A stretch of DNA of 64,000 nt from Nymphaea colorata (taxonomy: Eukaryota; Streptophyta; Magnoliopsida; Nymphaeales; Nymphaeaceae): assembly GCF_008831285.2 (NCBI RefSeq), contig NC_045149.1:13666629-13730628 (forward strand). Reading direction: 5' to 3'. The notes beneath the pieces were generated by a model, which was given only the letters and a program-made list of their open reading frames with translations, did no database searches and was not told where the DNA came from. Position numbers and translations under genes: made by a program. The stretch's first letter is position 1. The number at the start of each line of letters is the position of its first letter. Shown piece after piece: positions 1-11,834 of this stretch.

Positions 1-1230
1 ATTAGCACAGTACAACTTTATAGGACGTGTTTGTTCAAAAACCCATTTCCTTTAGCATCTCCTTGAGCCAAGTGAGTTCGCAAGTGGTGTTTGTCATTGC
101 TCTATATTCGGCTTTGGCGCTAGATCTTGAAATCACTTTCTGTTTTTACTTTTCCATGAGACTAATTTGCCACCATCCATAACGCAAAACCCTGTAGTTG
201 ATTTTCTGTCAGATACACTTCCAGCCCAGTTTGCATCAGAAAAACCTTCTATATCAATATTTCTATTTCCCTTCATCCAAATGCCAGGTCCTAGAGCTTC
301 TTTTAAATATCTTAAGATTCAATCAATAGCATAGAAATGAGCTCGTTGGGGGCATGCATATATTTTCTCACTTCACTGACTGTTAACTGTCAAATATATC
401 AATTTTCCAACAATCCCTTGATACTATTTTGCATCTTGTATTGATTCTCCATGATCTATATTGTTAAGTTAGTGATTTACCTCTATAGGTGTGACTGCTG
501 GCTTCGCTCCAAGTTTCCCTGTTTCCTTAAATAGATCAAGAGTGTATTTCCTTGGATAGTATATACTTTCTTGGATGACTTACTCTATTCCTAGGAAGCA
601 TTTCAATATTCCTAGGTCATTTATCTTGAACTTTTGATGGAGATATCATTTGATCTTCTCTACTATACTCTTGCAATCACCTGTGATGACAATATCATCT
701 ACAACACAATAACCAAAACAGTTTTATTTTGGTAATGATAAATGAATAAAGAGTTGTCTGAGACACTGCGTTTGCACCCAAATTCGATCAAGGCAGAACT
801 AAGCTTTGAGTACCATGCTTGCGGGGATTGCTTGAGTCCATAGATGGACTTTTTTGAATTTGAAAACAAGATTTTTCTAGTTTTCATAATTGAGTCCTTG
901 CGGGATCTTCATATAGACTTCTTCTTGTAAATCACCCTGAAGAAAAACGTTTTTTTACGTCAAGTTGAAATAAATCCCACTCAAAATTGCAGGCAATAGA
1001 TATTAGGGTACGAAGAATTGCATTTTTGCCATTGGAGGCAGGTTTTCTATAGTCAATGCCTTCCATCTGAGAGAAGCCTCGAGCAACCAGGTGGGCTTAT
1101 GTCTGTCAAAGTCCCATCACTATGAAATTTCAATTTAAAAACCCATTTACAACTGACAGGTTTTACCTAGAGGAAGAGAGACGAGTTCCCATGTATCATT
1201 TTTTGTTAGGGCATCTAATTCATCCCTTAT
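1..1230 (-). pseudogene. Copia reverse transcriptase and RNase H remnant (copy A)
   Basis: Minus-strand frames contain RT pieces (NDTWELVSLP-type start region, then YGLKQSPQAWYSKL at about 780-850) followed by RNase H pieces near 40-300 ([13 protein letters not shown] type). The catalytic YVDD box near 700 is disrupted: copy B reads VYVDDTV, whereas copy A has lost one base there, so the frame breaks inside the active-site motif. At the extreme left edge (1-21) the reading is KLYCAN, where the family normally has YCDN, so an RNase H acidic residue appears changed. This segment is clearly non-functional. The assignment rests on the motif series and on alignment to copy B. Confidence 0.85.
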
Positions 1231-2700
1231 GGCATTTTTCCAACAAAATCTTGAAAGGCCTCTTCAAATGTCCCTGGTTCAGAAATATTGTTTAGTTTCT
1301 TGAAGAATGCTGTCTGAGTATGAGAAAATGCACCATAGTTAATGCAATCTTCGATCACGTATTTACTGCACTGCTCATAGCAAAATCTTTGTATCGTTCT
1401 GGCTGTTGACGAATTCTTTCTGGTCGTCGAAGAATGTTCCCTTGCTGTGTCTCTGTTGCAATACTTGCTGTGAGTGATGTTGGCAAATTCTTTCTGATCC
1501 CCGAAGGATGTTTTCTTGCTATGTTTCAGTTGCAGTGACTTGCCGCGAGTCACTATGGTATCTTCATTATTTTGAACTTGAATAGGAGCTTTACAATTCT
1601 CAACGTCAGCCATAAGTAAGACATTAGGGAGGGGGAGAGACTAAAATTTTGAGTTTATTTTCTCCATTTGAGGATGTTTCTCAAATAGACTTGCGACTCC
1701 TCTTGAGGACGTTTTTCCAAATATGCTTGTGACTCATCAAATCTAACATCACAAGATACATACATTTTCTTGAAACCACATCAAAGCATCTATACCCATT
1801 TTTGGTTGGAGAATATCCGAGGAAGACACATTTTATCACACGATGCTACCAAACTTTCTAAGATGTTCAATAGAGTGTTTCGTTTTTTTAGAACTTCAAT
1901 AGGAGATCTATTTTCCAGTAGCATCTTGGTTGGCTATTTATAATATAGTTAGCTGCTGAAATCACTTCACTCCAAAAACGTTATGTTCCATTATTTTGGA
2001 AAAGCAATGCATGGGTCACTTCAAGCAACTGCCTATTTCTTCATTTAGAAACTCTGTTCTACTGAGGTATTTCTCAACATATAGTCTGGTGGAGTATACC
2101 AGCCTCATTAACAAAGGATTCAAATTGTTGTTTACATACGCAGTCCCATTGTCAGTCTATAGGGTTTTGATTTTTGTCCAGAACCGAGTGACCACCATGT
2201 TGTAAAATATTTGAAATTTAGAAAACACCTCGTCCTTGGTTTTTAGGAAATATATCCAACCCACTCGAGAATATTCATCAACGAAGGATAAGTAGTACTT
2301 AAACCATCATATGAATCAATAGGGCTGGTCCCCAAACATCCGAGTGAACAATCTCAAACATAGACTTAGTAATACTGTACCGGCACACCTCACAAATATT
2401 GCAATAAAAAAAATTCGAGGCTTCAAGAAATTTAACATATAAATTGATGGAATCCCCAACCTCAATGCCATTTTCTCCTTCAGTTTTGTTTGTATTTGCA
2501 GTGAGTGCCTTATTTCTACAATTCAAATAATAAAGACCGCAAAATTCATCTCCTTCATCAATCATCTTCTCGGTGATCCGATCCTGAAATACAACCTTTG
2601 AGGGCAAAAAAGTCACATTGCAATTATAAGCCTTTGTTATTTTACTGTTTGACATGAGATTGGAAGTGAAAACAGGTATATATAAAACATCAATAGGACC
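1231..2700 (-). pseudogene. Copia integrase and linker remnant (copy A)
   Basis: Minus-strand fragments at 2,299-2,655 give the pre-integrase and integrase N-terminal region, with CNICEVC cysteines and the IVHSDVWGPA box that carries the first catalytic aspartate of the DDE core. The WHRRLGH-type histidine motif normally upstream is replaced by a degenerate stretch (VGDSINLYVKFLEAS). Between 1,230 and 2,000 the frame is the poorly conserved integrase-RT linker, ending in the FEEAFQD region just before RT. Several shifts separate these pieces. An apparent plus-strand ORF at 1,996-2,205 is a shadow of this region. Confidence 0.75.
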
Positions 2701-2789
2701 CTTCTTCTCAAAAAACTTTGCTACTCCTTTTCCTGTGACATTAACTTTACCCCCGTTAGCTAAAGTAACAGGTTTTATATACGAGACAT

Positions 2790-4020
2790 CTTCAATGTCC
2801 TTAAAATATTTTTAGAACCAGCCATGTTGTCTGATGCACCAGAATCTATTATCCAAATATTCTTATCCAAATATGATAAAAAACTACACGTACCACCATC
2901 GTCGCCACTTTCGTTGGTAGCCCGAGTTTCTGAATTTGTTTGACAAAGTTTTGTAGTAGTTGAGTCAGCTTTTCCATTGTCACCGGTGTCTCTTTCTGAT
3001 CATCGTGAAAAACATGGGCAGCCTTGCATCGTCCTTCATCATTTCGATTTTCTGTTTAGCTTCCAACATTTTTCTTTGGTTTGATTTTCTTTCTTACAAT
3101 AGGTACATATATTTTTTTCCTTTTTAGTTTAGATGAGATGAGAAACCAGAAAATATACTAACAACCTTCTGTTCGGACACCATAAGTTTGACGATGAGTT
3201 TCCTCACGCATAATGATAGAGCAGACGGTACTCAGTTTGGGAACTTCCGATGACATGAGAAACTTGATTGCACAGTGGCTCACATACGGGTTTCATTGAT
3301 CTCCTCAGTTCTGTTGAGAGGATTCACAATTTGACGATGAGTTTCCTCACGCATAATGATAGAGCAGACGGTACTCAGTTTGGGAACTTCCGATGACATG
3401 AGAAACTTGATTGCACAGTGGCTCATATACGGGTTTCAGTCCAGCCAACACCTGAAAAGTTTTTTCATCCTCGCAATTTTTCTGAAGAGTCACAACGTCA
3501 GTCCCAACAAGGGTATAGGATTCCCATTCATCCCATAAGGCACGAAGCTGTCCAAGATATTCTGTGTAGGCCATATTTCCTTGTTTGAGCTTGTTGATTT
3601 CTTGCACTACTTGAAATCTTTGAGCGACATTGTATTGCTTGTATAGAGATCCCGAGCTGCCTCCCACACTTTTTTGGCAGTTTCGAGGAAATAGAATCCA
3701 TGAGCAATGGTTTTTTCCATGGAATTGGAAAGCCATGACATAACAGTATGGTCATTTGACTCCCATTCAGCAAGTTTCGGATCATCATCAGCAGGTTTTG
3801 GTTTGCAGCCATGACCGAGTCTAGACTTTCCACTCAGGAAAAGTTTAGCAGATTTCGCCCAGGTAATGTAATTGAACCCAATGATGGATTTAGTAGTGAT
3901 TTTGAGTGCAGTGTTAACACTGTCCTACAACTATTGCTGAGCCCAATCCCCTGCTCCTTGTGACTGAGATCCGTCTGCCATGATAGTCTGATGAAAGGAA
4001 CCATCAATATCACATGAACC
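2790..4020 (-). pseudogene. Copia gag and protease remnant (copy A)
   Basis: The gag core lies at about 3,347-3,830 (QGNMAYTEYLGQLRALWDEW, then FQVLAGLKPVYEPL), a UBN2-type retrotransposon gag. The CCHC zinc knuckle at about 3,060-3,110 reads CTYCKKENQTKEKC; the histidine of the CX2CX4HX4C pattern is glutamine in both copies A and B, so the loss predates their separation. The protease active site (DSGASDNM) follows at about 2,820-2,850. A tandem duplication with a 143-base period runs from about 3,187 to 3,438 inside gag. Copy B shares this duplication, but copy A has lost about 47 bases from its first repeat. Confidence 0.8.
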
Positions 4021-4034
4021 TTGCTCTGATACCG

Positions 4035-4310
4035 TAAAGATGAGAAAGATGAATTAGAGAACAAAGAATATACGTTGTTCGGCATGAGTGTCTACATCCA
4101 TGGGAAACAGGAGAGAACTCATTGTAATATACTTCTCTATGTTGTTTCACTCTACAATCATCTCTTTATAGTGAGTGAATACAATGGTTACAAGGAGAAT
4201 GGGTAAGAAATTATGGAAAGATTCATTATCGGCAACTTTTATTATAAACAACACTATCCAACTAATCATGGAAATACCATGATTAGTGGATCTAGAATCA
4301 ACAGACTTCA
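4035..4310 (-). repeat. Partial 5' LTR of copia copy A
   Basis: This stretch matches the copy B 3' LTR (29,252-29,631), from TAAAGATG beside the primer-binding site to the shared GGATCTAGAATCAA near 4,296. The outermost 35-40 bases, which include the TGTTGA terminus seen in copy B, are missing. Copy B has a 58-base tandem duplication in this LTR that copy A lacks. Confidence 0.8.
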
Positions 4311-5093
4311 TTCTAAAAATTATTGGACACATTCATGAAACAATGCCTTCCAAACAACACATTGCTCTTTTTTATGAAATGTTTCTTAAGGGCATCTTTA
4401 GTTCTGATGTCCTGAGAAATTTTTTTTTTGGAACTAAGTGACATCCTTGTCAATAAACTTTTGTGGATGGGTATCAGACTGAAAATGCACAAGAAGAAAA
4501 CCAGCTTTTTGAAATTGAATAACTGTTCAAGAATTTTTCTTTTGTTAACATTAGGTTTTGACATAGGAGAAACAAAAAAAAATACTGAGGAATAGAAAGG
4601 AAATGGGAAAAAGGAGGGATTAACTATGGAAAGGGAGAAGAACAAAAAGAAAGAAGAAAGGGAAGGGAAGAAGCTATTATAAAAGGTCGTTTGGATAAGA
4701 GGGAAAGGAAAGAAAAGAAATTGTTAAAAGTTTATGTTTGTTTACAATAATGCCCAATAATGTTATTTTCATACATTTGTTTTTAAAAAATATGCTAAAC
4801 AAATGTATCTCTAGATCCCTCTATTTTAAAAGAGGATAAGGTTGGTCAAACTTTCATCTGTCGCATACATATTAGTTACTGACTGTTAATAAGTTTATAA
4901 TTTTGTGAATTTTTTTTATGATGAAAATATCAATGTATCTTATCAATTTTTAATAGTTCTCGAACGGTCGAATGAACCATGGCTCCATAAAAAGGTGACC
5001 TGAACATGGTTTTATGTGAAAGCTTTATGATATAAATACTTCTCTTTAAATTCTGCAACAGTACATCAAGGGACAAAGATGCAAGTAAAAATT
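4311..5093. other. Non-coding spacer with a purine-rich block
   Basis: No coding region recognised. The block 4,560-4,735 is strongly A/G-rich and is imperfectly complementary to a C/T-rich block at 5,500-5,740 (see that entry). The rest is AT-rich sequence repeated with small changes at 34,050-34,640. Confidence 0.5.
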
Positions 5094-5740
5094 AAGGGGC
5101 AGAGTCAGGATTTTTTCATGAAGGAGCTGAATTATAGTATCAAAATTTTGACCAGAGTATAAAGATCATTTTTTAGTCAAAACTTTTATGTAGGAAAAAT
5201 GTATATATATTTTAAATGTACATGTAAATAAAAAAGCTAAAGTTGGCCCACACCCCCTCCCTTACCGGCCCTGGCTCTGGTCCTGTCTACAAAATTGGAA
5301 TCCGCAATAAATATGACCGATTAGAAACACACTGCTACCATCAACAATCAATGGTCTCCTTCACCAAGTTAAATATATATATGTAGAGAGAGAGAAGAGT
5401 GACAAAGAGAGAGAGAGAGAGAGGCCAAAACAGAGAAATCATTGGCTATATTCTTTTCTTTTTGTAAACAGCCGATCTATTTCCTTCAATTCTCACCATT
5501 TTTGGATTGATTGGAGTTGAACTTATCTTTCCATTAAACCTTTCCTCTCATTTTCATTCCCCTCTATCCAAACAAAACGATCTGCAATCATTCCCTTTTC
5601 CTTCTTTATTTCCTTCTATCCAAACACCACACCTTATTCCATTTACTTTTTCTTCCCTCCAAATCCAGGATCGAGTTGTGCACTCTCCTATGCACCTACG
5701 AGTATGCACCAAAGGAAAAAAGAAAGGGGATTAAGGTATT
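4590..5740. repeat. Imperfect inverted repeat, purine arm 4,590-4,735 and pyrimidine arm 5,500-5,740
   Basis: The left arm contains CGTTTGGATAAGAGGG and GGATTAACTATGGAAAGG. The right arm contains the complementary-type modules CCCCTCTATCCAAAC and CTTTCCATTAAACC. The arms flank about 760 bases that include the MITE at 5,094. The arrangement resembles a degraded terminal-inverted-repeat element, but no target duplication was found. The same structure is present in the duplicate block (about 34,040-35,200). Confidence 0.35.
5094..5285. mobile_element. hAT-like MITE, about 190 bp
   Basis: It begins AGGGGCAGAGTCAGGA and ends in an imperfect inverted form (GGCCCTGGCTCTGGTCC). The right flank TCTACAAA at 5,286-5,293 is the target duplication preserved on both sides of the duplicate copy at 34,640-34,829. 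Here the left target copy is missing because about 84 bases present in the duplicate block are absent. The 8-bp target and GGGGC-type ends fit non-autonomous hAT elements. Confidence 0.6.
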
Positions 5741-5829
5741 TTCAAAAGCTTTTTCAAAGTAATGTATAATATGCATTTTAGACTTTTTTTACAATCATTT
5801 TCTTTATCCTTCTAAAAGACTTTTTTTAG

Positions 5830-6350
5830 ACATGGGCATGTTTGGTCGTTGTACATCTCTGTGCGCAATTTTTTGTGCATATGGGTGTACACATAACCAG
5901 TTTGATACCAAAATCCTTCTATTCAAACTTTTTTCCTTCTAATCATAAAGTTCAAGTTATCGATGGAGTGGAAGATCTGCTAGTTTTTTGAATTGTATAT
6001 TTTGATTTAAAATCATGGCTGCAATTTGCATATGTTGAAGATTGTTTTTGTTTTATGCACGTCTTTCTGATCAGTTATTTTTTATAAGGACGTGTCTCAA
6101 TTTCTGGTCATTCATTTTGTTGGTTGGCAGTTATTTTATGAACAGTTATCATCTCCTACCTTTAGTTTTGTTCTCTTATGGTGTATGTGGGTGATGTTTT
6201 TTAATGTTCTCTCACTTGTAAAAGAACTGGTTGTTAGTATGAGAAAGCAGCCATTGTGTTGTCCTGTGTGTGGACGTAGGCCATTGATCAGGCTGAACCA
6301 CAGTAAGCTTTGTGCGTTTCCTCTGTCTTCCTTTCTCTCTTATTTCAACA
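5830..6350 (+). repeat. 5' LTR of plus-strand copia element, copy A (left end unresolved)
   Basis: The right end is clear: TATTTCAACA is followed directly by the tRNA-Met primer-binding site at 6,351. The stretch GTGTGGACGTAGGC and GCTGAACCAC just upstream is typical of plant copia LTR tails. The left boundary could not be fixed because no second LTR is present. The ORF across 6,092-6,403 is within this LTR and lacks an ATG start. Confidence 0.5.
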
Positions 6351-6362
6351 TGGTATCGGAGA
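6351..6362 (+). other. Primer-binding site, initiator tRNA-Met type
   Basis: TGGTATCGGAGA follows the LTR end CAACA directly. The duplicate at 35,881 reads TGGTATCAGTGA. Both are one or two changes from the usual TGGTATCAGAGC, so this marks the LTR/internal boundary. Confidence 0.7.
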
Positions 6363-7048
6363 ATTTAACATTTCCGTCGAGGTTGTTGGGACTTCGATCC
6401 TAAGTTTCAGAGTTTTTCTGTCGAGGTGTCAAGTAGATCAGGCTCTGTTTCTGATCACTGGCTGGAATCTGGCGAATGGAGGACAATCGATGGATGGTGA
6501 CTTGAAGATCGTCATCACCCTAAACCCACGATCAATCTATTGAAGTTTGGAGTCAATTCGTCCATGATCGAGGGAGAAATCATCACTGCCCAAAGGAACG
6601 ATGCTGGTTCTGAAAAACAGAGAGACTGCAAAATCCTGCACTAGAAGAAATGGGCGTGATCCTTTATGGAAGCTTCGTTGGGGCTGAAATTAGGAGCGTC
6701 CCTTCCTCTTCATCTTGTTGATCTTCAGTCCGAATTTTGAAGAAAACGGACCAAAGATTGATTTTCTACGAATTTTTGAGTACTGCAAGGTCCTGAGACG
6801 GGAGACCCTGTTCTACTACACTCTGTGACTGAGATTTCCTGAAGGATAAATTCTTAATGCGATTTTTCTGGGAAGCTCAGCTTGAGCTGGGAGATTGGGT
6901 GACCACTCCTGAGGGTATTAGCTACTTGCTGACCAATTTTGGGGATTTTTCGAGTTGGATGTGATTTTTAAAAATTCAACGAGTGGTTGCTGGTCTTGAA
7001 AGGTGCCTGAGCAAACCTGATCTCCTTATTCTCATCTTCAAGAGCATC

Positions 7049-7860
7049 ATGGCTGAAACTGGTAACAATCGAATCATTGAGAAAATTTTTGTTCAAGTGC
7101 AACCTAATCCTGCTATTAAAATGGCGTCAGTGCTTCTCAATGGGATAAATTATCTTGCATGGTCAAAATCAGCAACATTATTTGTGAGTGGAAGATACAA
7201 ACTTGAATATGTTACTGGTGACCCCCCAAAACCAGACGAGAATAGCTCCTTCTACAAGGAGAGGACGATGACCAATCACATGGTCAGGTCATCATTGATG
7301 AATTCTACGGAACCGAAAATTCAACAAGGTTTTCTTTTTGCTAAAACAGCTGCACAAATTTGGACAAAAGCCAAAGGGTTGCATAGTGAGAAAAACAATA
7401 TTGCTAGGATGTTTCATTTGTCAAAAAAATTTACAGTGTAAAAAAATATCAGAAAACCAGTTTCGGTGAACATCTTGGTGATCTTCAAGGATTGTGGGAT
7501 GAGTTAGACTACTTGGTTGATATGACTGAAAGTCTGCAAACTAGAGAACGTTTACGTGAGCTGCAAGAAATCTTTCAATTGCTTAACAGTCTTGGTACAT
7601 AATATGAACCAATACGTCAGCAGATTTTTATGCATACATCACTGCCGTTGTTATCCACCATTTGTTCTTTATTAATGAATAATGAATCAAGGAAGCAGGT
7701 CATGATTTCCTCGCTGCCAAAGGGGGAAGAATTTGATGATAAAGTAGCATTTGTGGCTGACAGAATGGGTTTAACCGATGGAAAGAAAAAATGAAGAGAG
7801 TTTGCACCTATTGTAAAAAGGAAGGACACTTACGTGAGTGTTGTTGAGATTTGTATGGGA
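7049..7860 (+). pseudogene. Copia gag remnant (plus-strand element, copy A)
   Basis: The likely start is the ATG at 7,049 (MAETGNNRIIEK). The UBN2-type gag core follows: NGINYLAWSKSATLFVSGR, then QIWTKAKGLHSE. The frame breaks near 7,437 in an A-rich run, and a stop at 7,600-7,602 (TAA) stands where the duplicate copy has GAA. The zinc knuckle CTYCKKEGHLRECC at about 7,800-7,845 keeps the CX2CX4HX4C pattern. A TGA stop follows it in both copies. The duplicate at 36,578 has a longer open gag (to 37,273). Confidence 0.8.
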
Positions 7861-8084
7861 GACCAGACCCTAAGAAATCACCGTTTGGAAAATCTAAAGA
7901 AACTTCATCCTTGGCAAAAGTGGCTGCTACTAAATCTAAAGAGAGTAATGATGCTACAACTGTCTTAGAAAAGATTTCAGAATTGCTAAAGTACATGTCT
8001 GTTAAGCAAGAAGCCATGGCTGCATCAGCAAGCAATTCCACTTTGTGTAACCCAAAGGTATGTTTTCTAATACTTAGGTGTTGG

Positions 8085-9152
8085 ACTCTGGGGCAAGTAA
8101 CCACATGACCATGGATCGGCATCTACTTAAGAACTACTCATAATATTGATAAATCCATTACTATAGCAAACGGGTCTTCTATGCATGTGAGTGGTATTGG
8201 CGAAATGTCATTTTCGAATCAACCTATTAGCTACAAAATTTCTGCACATGCCAGATTTGAATTCTAATTTGTTATCTATATCGAAACTTACAAAAGAACT
8301 TAATTATTGTGTTACTTTCTATCCAACTGATGTGATTATTCAGGACATTGCGACGAAGAAGATGACTAGTAAGGGAGAATTATGCTGCGAAGTTCATTGG
8401 TTGGATAACACAAGTAGTGCACTGGTCACAAGTTCTAAATCAAATGGAGAGTTATGGCACCGGTGCATTGGACATGTGTCAAGTCAAACTTTGAAAGTTC
8501 TAATAACTGAGTTAGTCTTTAATTCGCAGTTTGTCTGACATTTGCAAATATGTCAAGATATCTAGATTACCATTTGATACTATAGAACATCATACTAACA
8601 CTTTGTCTGAGTTAGTGCATTCTGATGTTTGGAGTCCTGCACCCGTTAATTCTTATAATGGATGTTGTTACTATGTGACTTTCATTGATGATTATTCTAA
8701 AAATGACATGGTTGTACCTACTGAAATCTAAAAATGAAGTTTTTTCAAAGTTTTGTGAGTTTTTTAGGATGATTGAAACTCAGTATAATGCCTGTGTGAA
8801 GATCCTGAGATCAGACAATGGAACTGAATACAAAAATCAAGAATTTGATGAATTTAAGAAAATGCATGGCATTACTCATCAATTTACATGTGTGGATACT
8901 CCCCAACAGAACGGGGTGGCTGAGAGAAAAAATAGACATCTGTTAGAAAAAACTTGCGCATTACTTTTCCAAATGTCAGTACCAAAAAAGTTTTGGAGTG
9001 ATGCAGTTACGACAACATGTTATATTATCAACAAACTTCCATCAAGACATTTGAATAATAAATCTCCAATGGAAATTCTTATGAAGAGACCTATCAAAAT
9101 TACACACTTAAGGACCTTTGCGTGTAGTTTTTGTGAAATGCAAATGATCTGA
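8085..9152 (+). pseudogene. Copia protease and integrase remnant (plus-strand element)
   Basis: The protease box (DSGASNHMTMDR) lies at about 8,085-8,120. The pre-integrase motif WHRCIGH is at about 8,456, then the integrase core with all three catalytic acidic positions: HSDVWSPAP (D), LRSDNGTEYKN (D) and NGVAERKNRH (E, about 8,915-8,940). Conserved FWSDAV and TTTCYIINKLPS follow. Several frameshifts divide the region. Integrase is the best-preserved part of this element. Confidence 0.85.
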
Positions 9153-9342
9153 CAAGTTAAGTCAAAGAGCCAAGTGGTGTGTCTTCTTGAGGTATTCATC
9201 ATCAAAAAAAGGATATTGGTGCTTCGATTTAGAAACCAACCAAGTGTTGATCTCACTAGATATTTGTTTTGATGAGTAGGAACCATTCTTTAAGGTCATT
9301 GAGCGAAAGAGGGAGTCATCAAACCAGAATGCTGCACCTACC

Positions 9343-9945
9343 ATGGAGGACTACAAAGAGTTTGATGTGTTTATTGCTTCACCACACCCACAAGCAGACC
9401 TTAATGAGGTGCCAAATCAAGATGAAGCTGATGATGGTATTACTAATAAGGGTGAAGCTATCCAAAATTCAATTTTAGAGACTACAGTGAGAAGATTTCA
9501 AAGGGGCACGTATCGTCCAAGGTATTTGCAAGACTATATTACTTATTCTACTCAAACATTTCCAATTAATCATTATCTATGTCAGGTATCATCAAAGCAT
9601 GTTGCATACTTGAGTAATATATCCAAAGTTGTTGATCCATATTCCTATCAAGAAGCTATGAAGAATTGTGTTTGGGTAGAAGCGATCAATGAAGATCTAA
9701 ATGCTCTTCACAAAAATAACACTTGGGAACTGGTTCAAGTGCCAAATGATAAGAACGTGATTGGTTGTAGGTGGATTGTTAAAACCAAATATCACAGTGA
9801 TGTTGCCATAGAGCGACACAAAACTTGGCTTGTAGCAAAAGGTTACACTCAAACTCATGGATTGGATTATGATGAAACATTTGCTCCCATTATTAAAATG
9901 AACACTATCAGAATTATTTTATCCGTTGCTTGCAATCTCAATTGG
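9343..9945 (+). pseudogene. Copia reverse transcriptase, N-terminal part only
   Basis: The open frame shows NNTWELVQVP, VIGCRWIVKTKYHSD, RHKTWLVAKGYTQTHG and DYDETFAPIIKM, the usual first half of copia RT. Sequence similarity ends at 9,945 before the catalytic aspartates. The frame runs on to 10,122 through unrelated sequence from the tandem unit, which makes an accidental chimeric reading frame. Confidence 0.85.
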
Positions 9946-10116
9946 AGTATTCGGTACAGAGTTAGAAAAACTTGTGAGTGGAGTAACTTCAGAAAAGGAA
10001 AAGAATTTAGTTTGTTATTGTTCTTTATAAACTGTAAAAGAAATTACAGATTGGGTGCTGGTGTAACGAGAATGTTGATCTCACCTTATTTTACTTTTAC
10101 TGTTATTAATCTTTGC

Positions 10117-11240
10117 TGCTAGTGTTTCACTCAGAAATTTGATTGAAATCTGGCATCAGCATCAAGCTCATGCATGTCGTGAATTGTATGTCTTCCCATT
10201 TACGTTGTTTATTAGGTTTGGTTTTTTTTCTCCTAATCGTCTCCATCTTGTAAAATTTATTAGTTATTTGGATGTTCTGAATTAACCGATCATTGAGGTC
10301 TTACATAGTCACTAAAAACACGTTCTTTTTGAAAAAAATTCGTATAATAAGTTGCCGTTTAAAACTTTTGGAAAAACTCCAATTTTTTTTTTAAAATGCC
10401 AAAAGAAAAAATTCGTTTTTTCTTGTTTTCTCACATTTTCCCCATTTTTTTATCATTTTAAGCGTTTTTCATATTCTTTTAATGCCACACTGCTTGTTTT
10501 CATTTTCTAATTTTTATTTGTTGCTTATTTACTTATTTTTTGATGTTTATATTATTAGCTTTTCATTTATTTTCCCAATTTTTTAGTATTTTTATATTCA
10601 TTTTCAAAATTACTATATTTTTCCTTTTTTTTAAAGCTCGATGCATTATACCTGGAGAAAAATCTTGCCATTTATGTGATGAGGAGAAAAAGGGCTCTAC
10701 CTGAACAAATCATAAACAAGGATTATCAACAAAACTTTAGTGGATTATGCAAAGTGTTGACACAAGGGCATAGATTCCTTTGCCTTCAGCTAATGCAGGC
10801 TTCTGTTGCAATCTCCTCGTCTTTCCAGTCCTCAAGAACGCATCAAAATTTTTATGTTCCTTTTCTCTTGTGTTTTTTGATTCTTTTCTACCTTTCTTGA
10901 ATTCAGAATGCTTTTCAGTTCTATTACATTGTTGGGAGAGAGAAAGAAAGCCAGGGGTCCTTAATTTGACCATTATTTTAGCTGAGGCATTTATTTTTTC
11001 AGTTGTACACATTTGGTTAAAGACTTCGGTAGCACTTGTATGGGCCCAAAAAACAATATAGCAGTGATAAAAATGACCGGTATACATCGCTCAATTGACC
11101 GATATTTTACCAATGGTACGTGCATTGATATTAGCTATGCCAGCCATACAAACAGACCATATAAATGTTCACCGCAGCAACGCCGCATTCACCGCCAAAA
11201 GATTACTTGCAAAACGTAATGAAGTAACCAACTAAACCAC
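10117..11240. other. AT-rich non-coding part of unit 1
   Basis: The segment 10,200-10,640 is T-rich with long homopolymers. From 10,640 to 11,240 there are short open frames conserved in unit 2, but they show no known motif and no splice or start context that would mark a gene. Nothing assignable. Confidence 0.4.
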
Positions 11241-11534
11241 TGAATCAAATTTGGTTTGCAAAGGTTGTGTTGACAAAAGGTTGTATAGCACACACAAACA
11301 TCTACCCATAGTCCAGACATTGTAACAGCACCTAACAATGTATGGACTATTATGAAAAAGACTGATTGCTATCACCTATTGCTTTATAAAGAGCTATTCC
11401 AGTTATCAAGTAGAACTTCATCTAGGTTAGGTTTAGGACTCGAGTCCCCAAGATAAAGGGCCAGAAATTCCATATAGTTGGCATAGTTTGTGGCGTTCTC
11501 CTAGCTTGGCAATTTGTATGCACTATTGTGATTC

Positions 11535-11587
11535 TCTCTCTCCCTCTTTCTCACACACACACACACACACACAGATATATAGATAGT
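11535..11587. repeat. CT/AC microsatellite
   Basis: A CTCTCTCTCC run, then about 11 CA repeats, then AGATATATAGATAG. The matching site in unit 2 (17,401-17,460) has fewer CA and about 11 TA repeats. It lies some 250 bases upstream of the H1-like exon. Confidence 0.9.
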
Positions 11588-11834
11588 GGACTTTTTCCTT
11601 GAAAATTGTGGACTTTTTTCCACATCCATCAAACAATAATAAGCTTTTGCTTGAATTTGGATTGCATTTGGCAAAAAAAAATAAAAATTCCGACCCCCCT
11701 GGGTCCAACTTTTCTCCTTCAAAAATTTTCAGCATATTTTCTTTCTTCTCAATCAACTATTCATTAGGGTTACGCCTCCTTATTACTAGTTCCTTCTCTC
11801 TCATTTACTATCCCTGTTTTCAGCAACATTCTAG

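Larger units (their letters stand above)
1..4310 (-). mobile_element. Ty1/copia retrotransposon, copy A (degenerate, runs off the left edge)
   Basis: Reading the minus strand from about 4,310 down to 1, the order is partial 5' LTR, primer-binding site, gag, protease, integrase, reverse transcriptase and RNase H, which is the Ty1/copia order. The primer-binding site sits at about 4,023-4,034 (GGTATCAGAGC on the minus strand), matching initiator tRNA-Met. All coding parts contain frameshifts and stops, so it cannot be autonomous. The 3' end of RNase H and the 3' LTR lie outside the window. The same element occurs as copy B at 29,252-34,045, and pieces missing in one can be seen in the other. 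The outer end of the 5' LTR is absent: homology to the copy B LTR stops near 4,296 and the sequence beyond is unrelated. Confidence 0.9.
6351..9945 (+). mobile_element. Ty1/copia retrotransposon, plus strand, truncated inside RT
   Basis: The internal region starts with a primer-binding site (TGGTATCGGAG) and continues through gag, zinc knuckle, protease, integrase and the first part of reverse transcriptase. It stops abruptly at 9,945, before the LDVKNAF and YVDD motifs. RNase H, polypurine tract and 3' LTR are absent. The coding sequence is interrupted by frameshifts and stops. It differs from the minus-strand element next to it (different gag and LTR). A shorter duplicate, ending even earlier, lies at 35,881-37,921. 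The break at 9,945 coincides with the left end of tandem unit 1. Confidence 0.88.

Noticed and set aside
1996-2205. Plus-strand ORF, also at 31,866-32,075
   Set aside because: Shadow of the copia integrase region on the other strand; conserved only because the element is duplicated.
6092-6403. 103-codon plus-strand ORF, duplicated at 35,622-35,933
   Set aside because: It lies in the copia LTR and crosses into the primer-binding site; it starts at GTG, not ATG, and has no domain.
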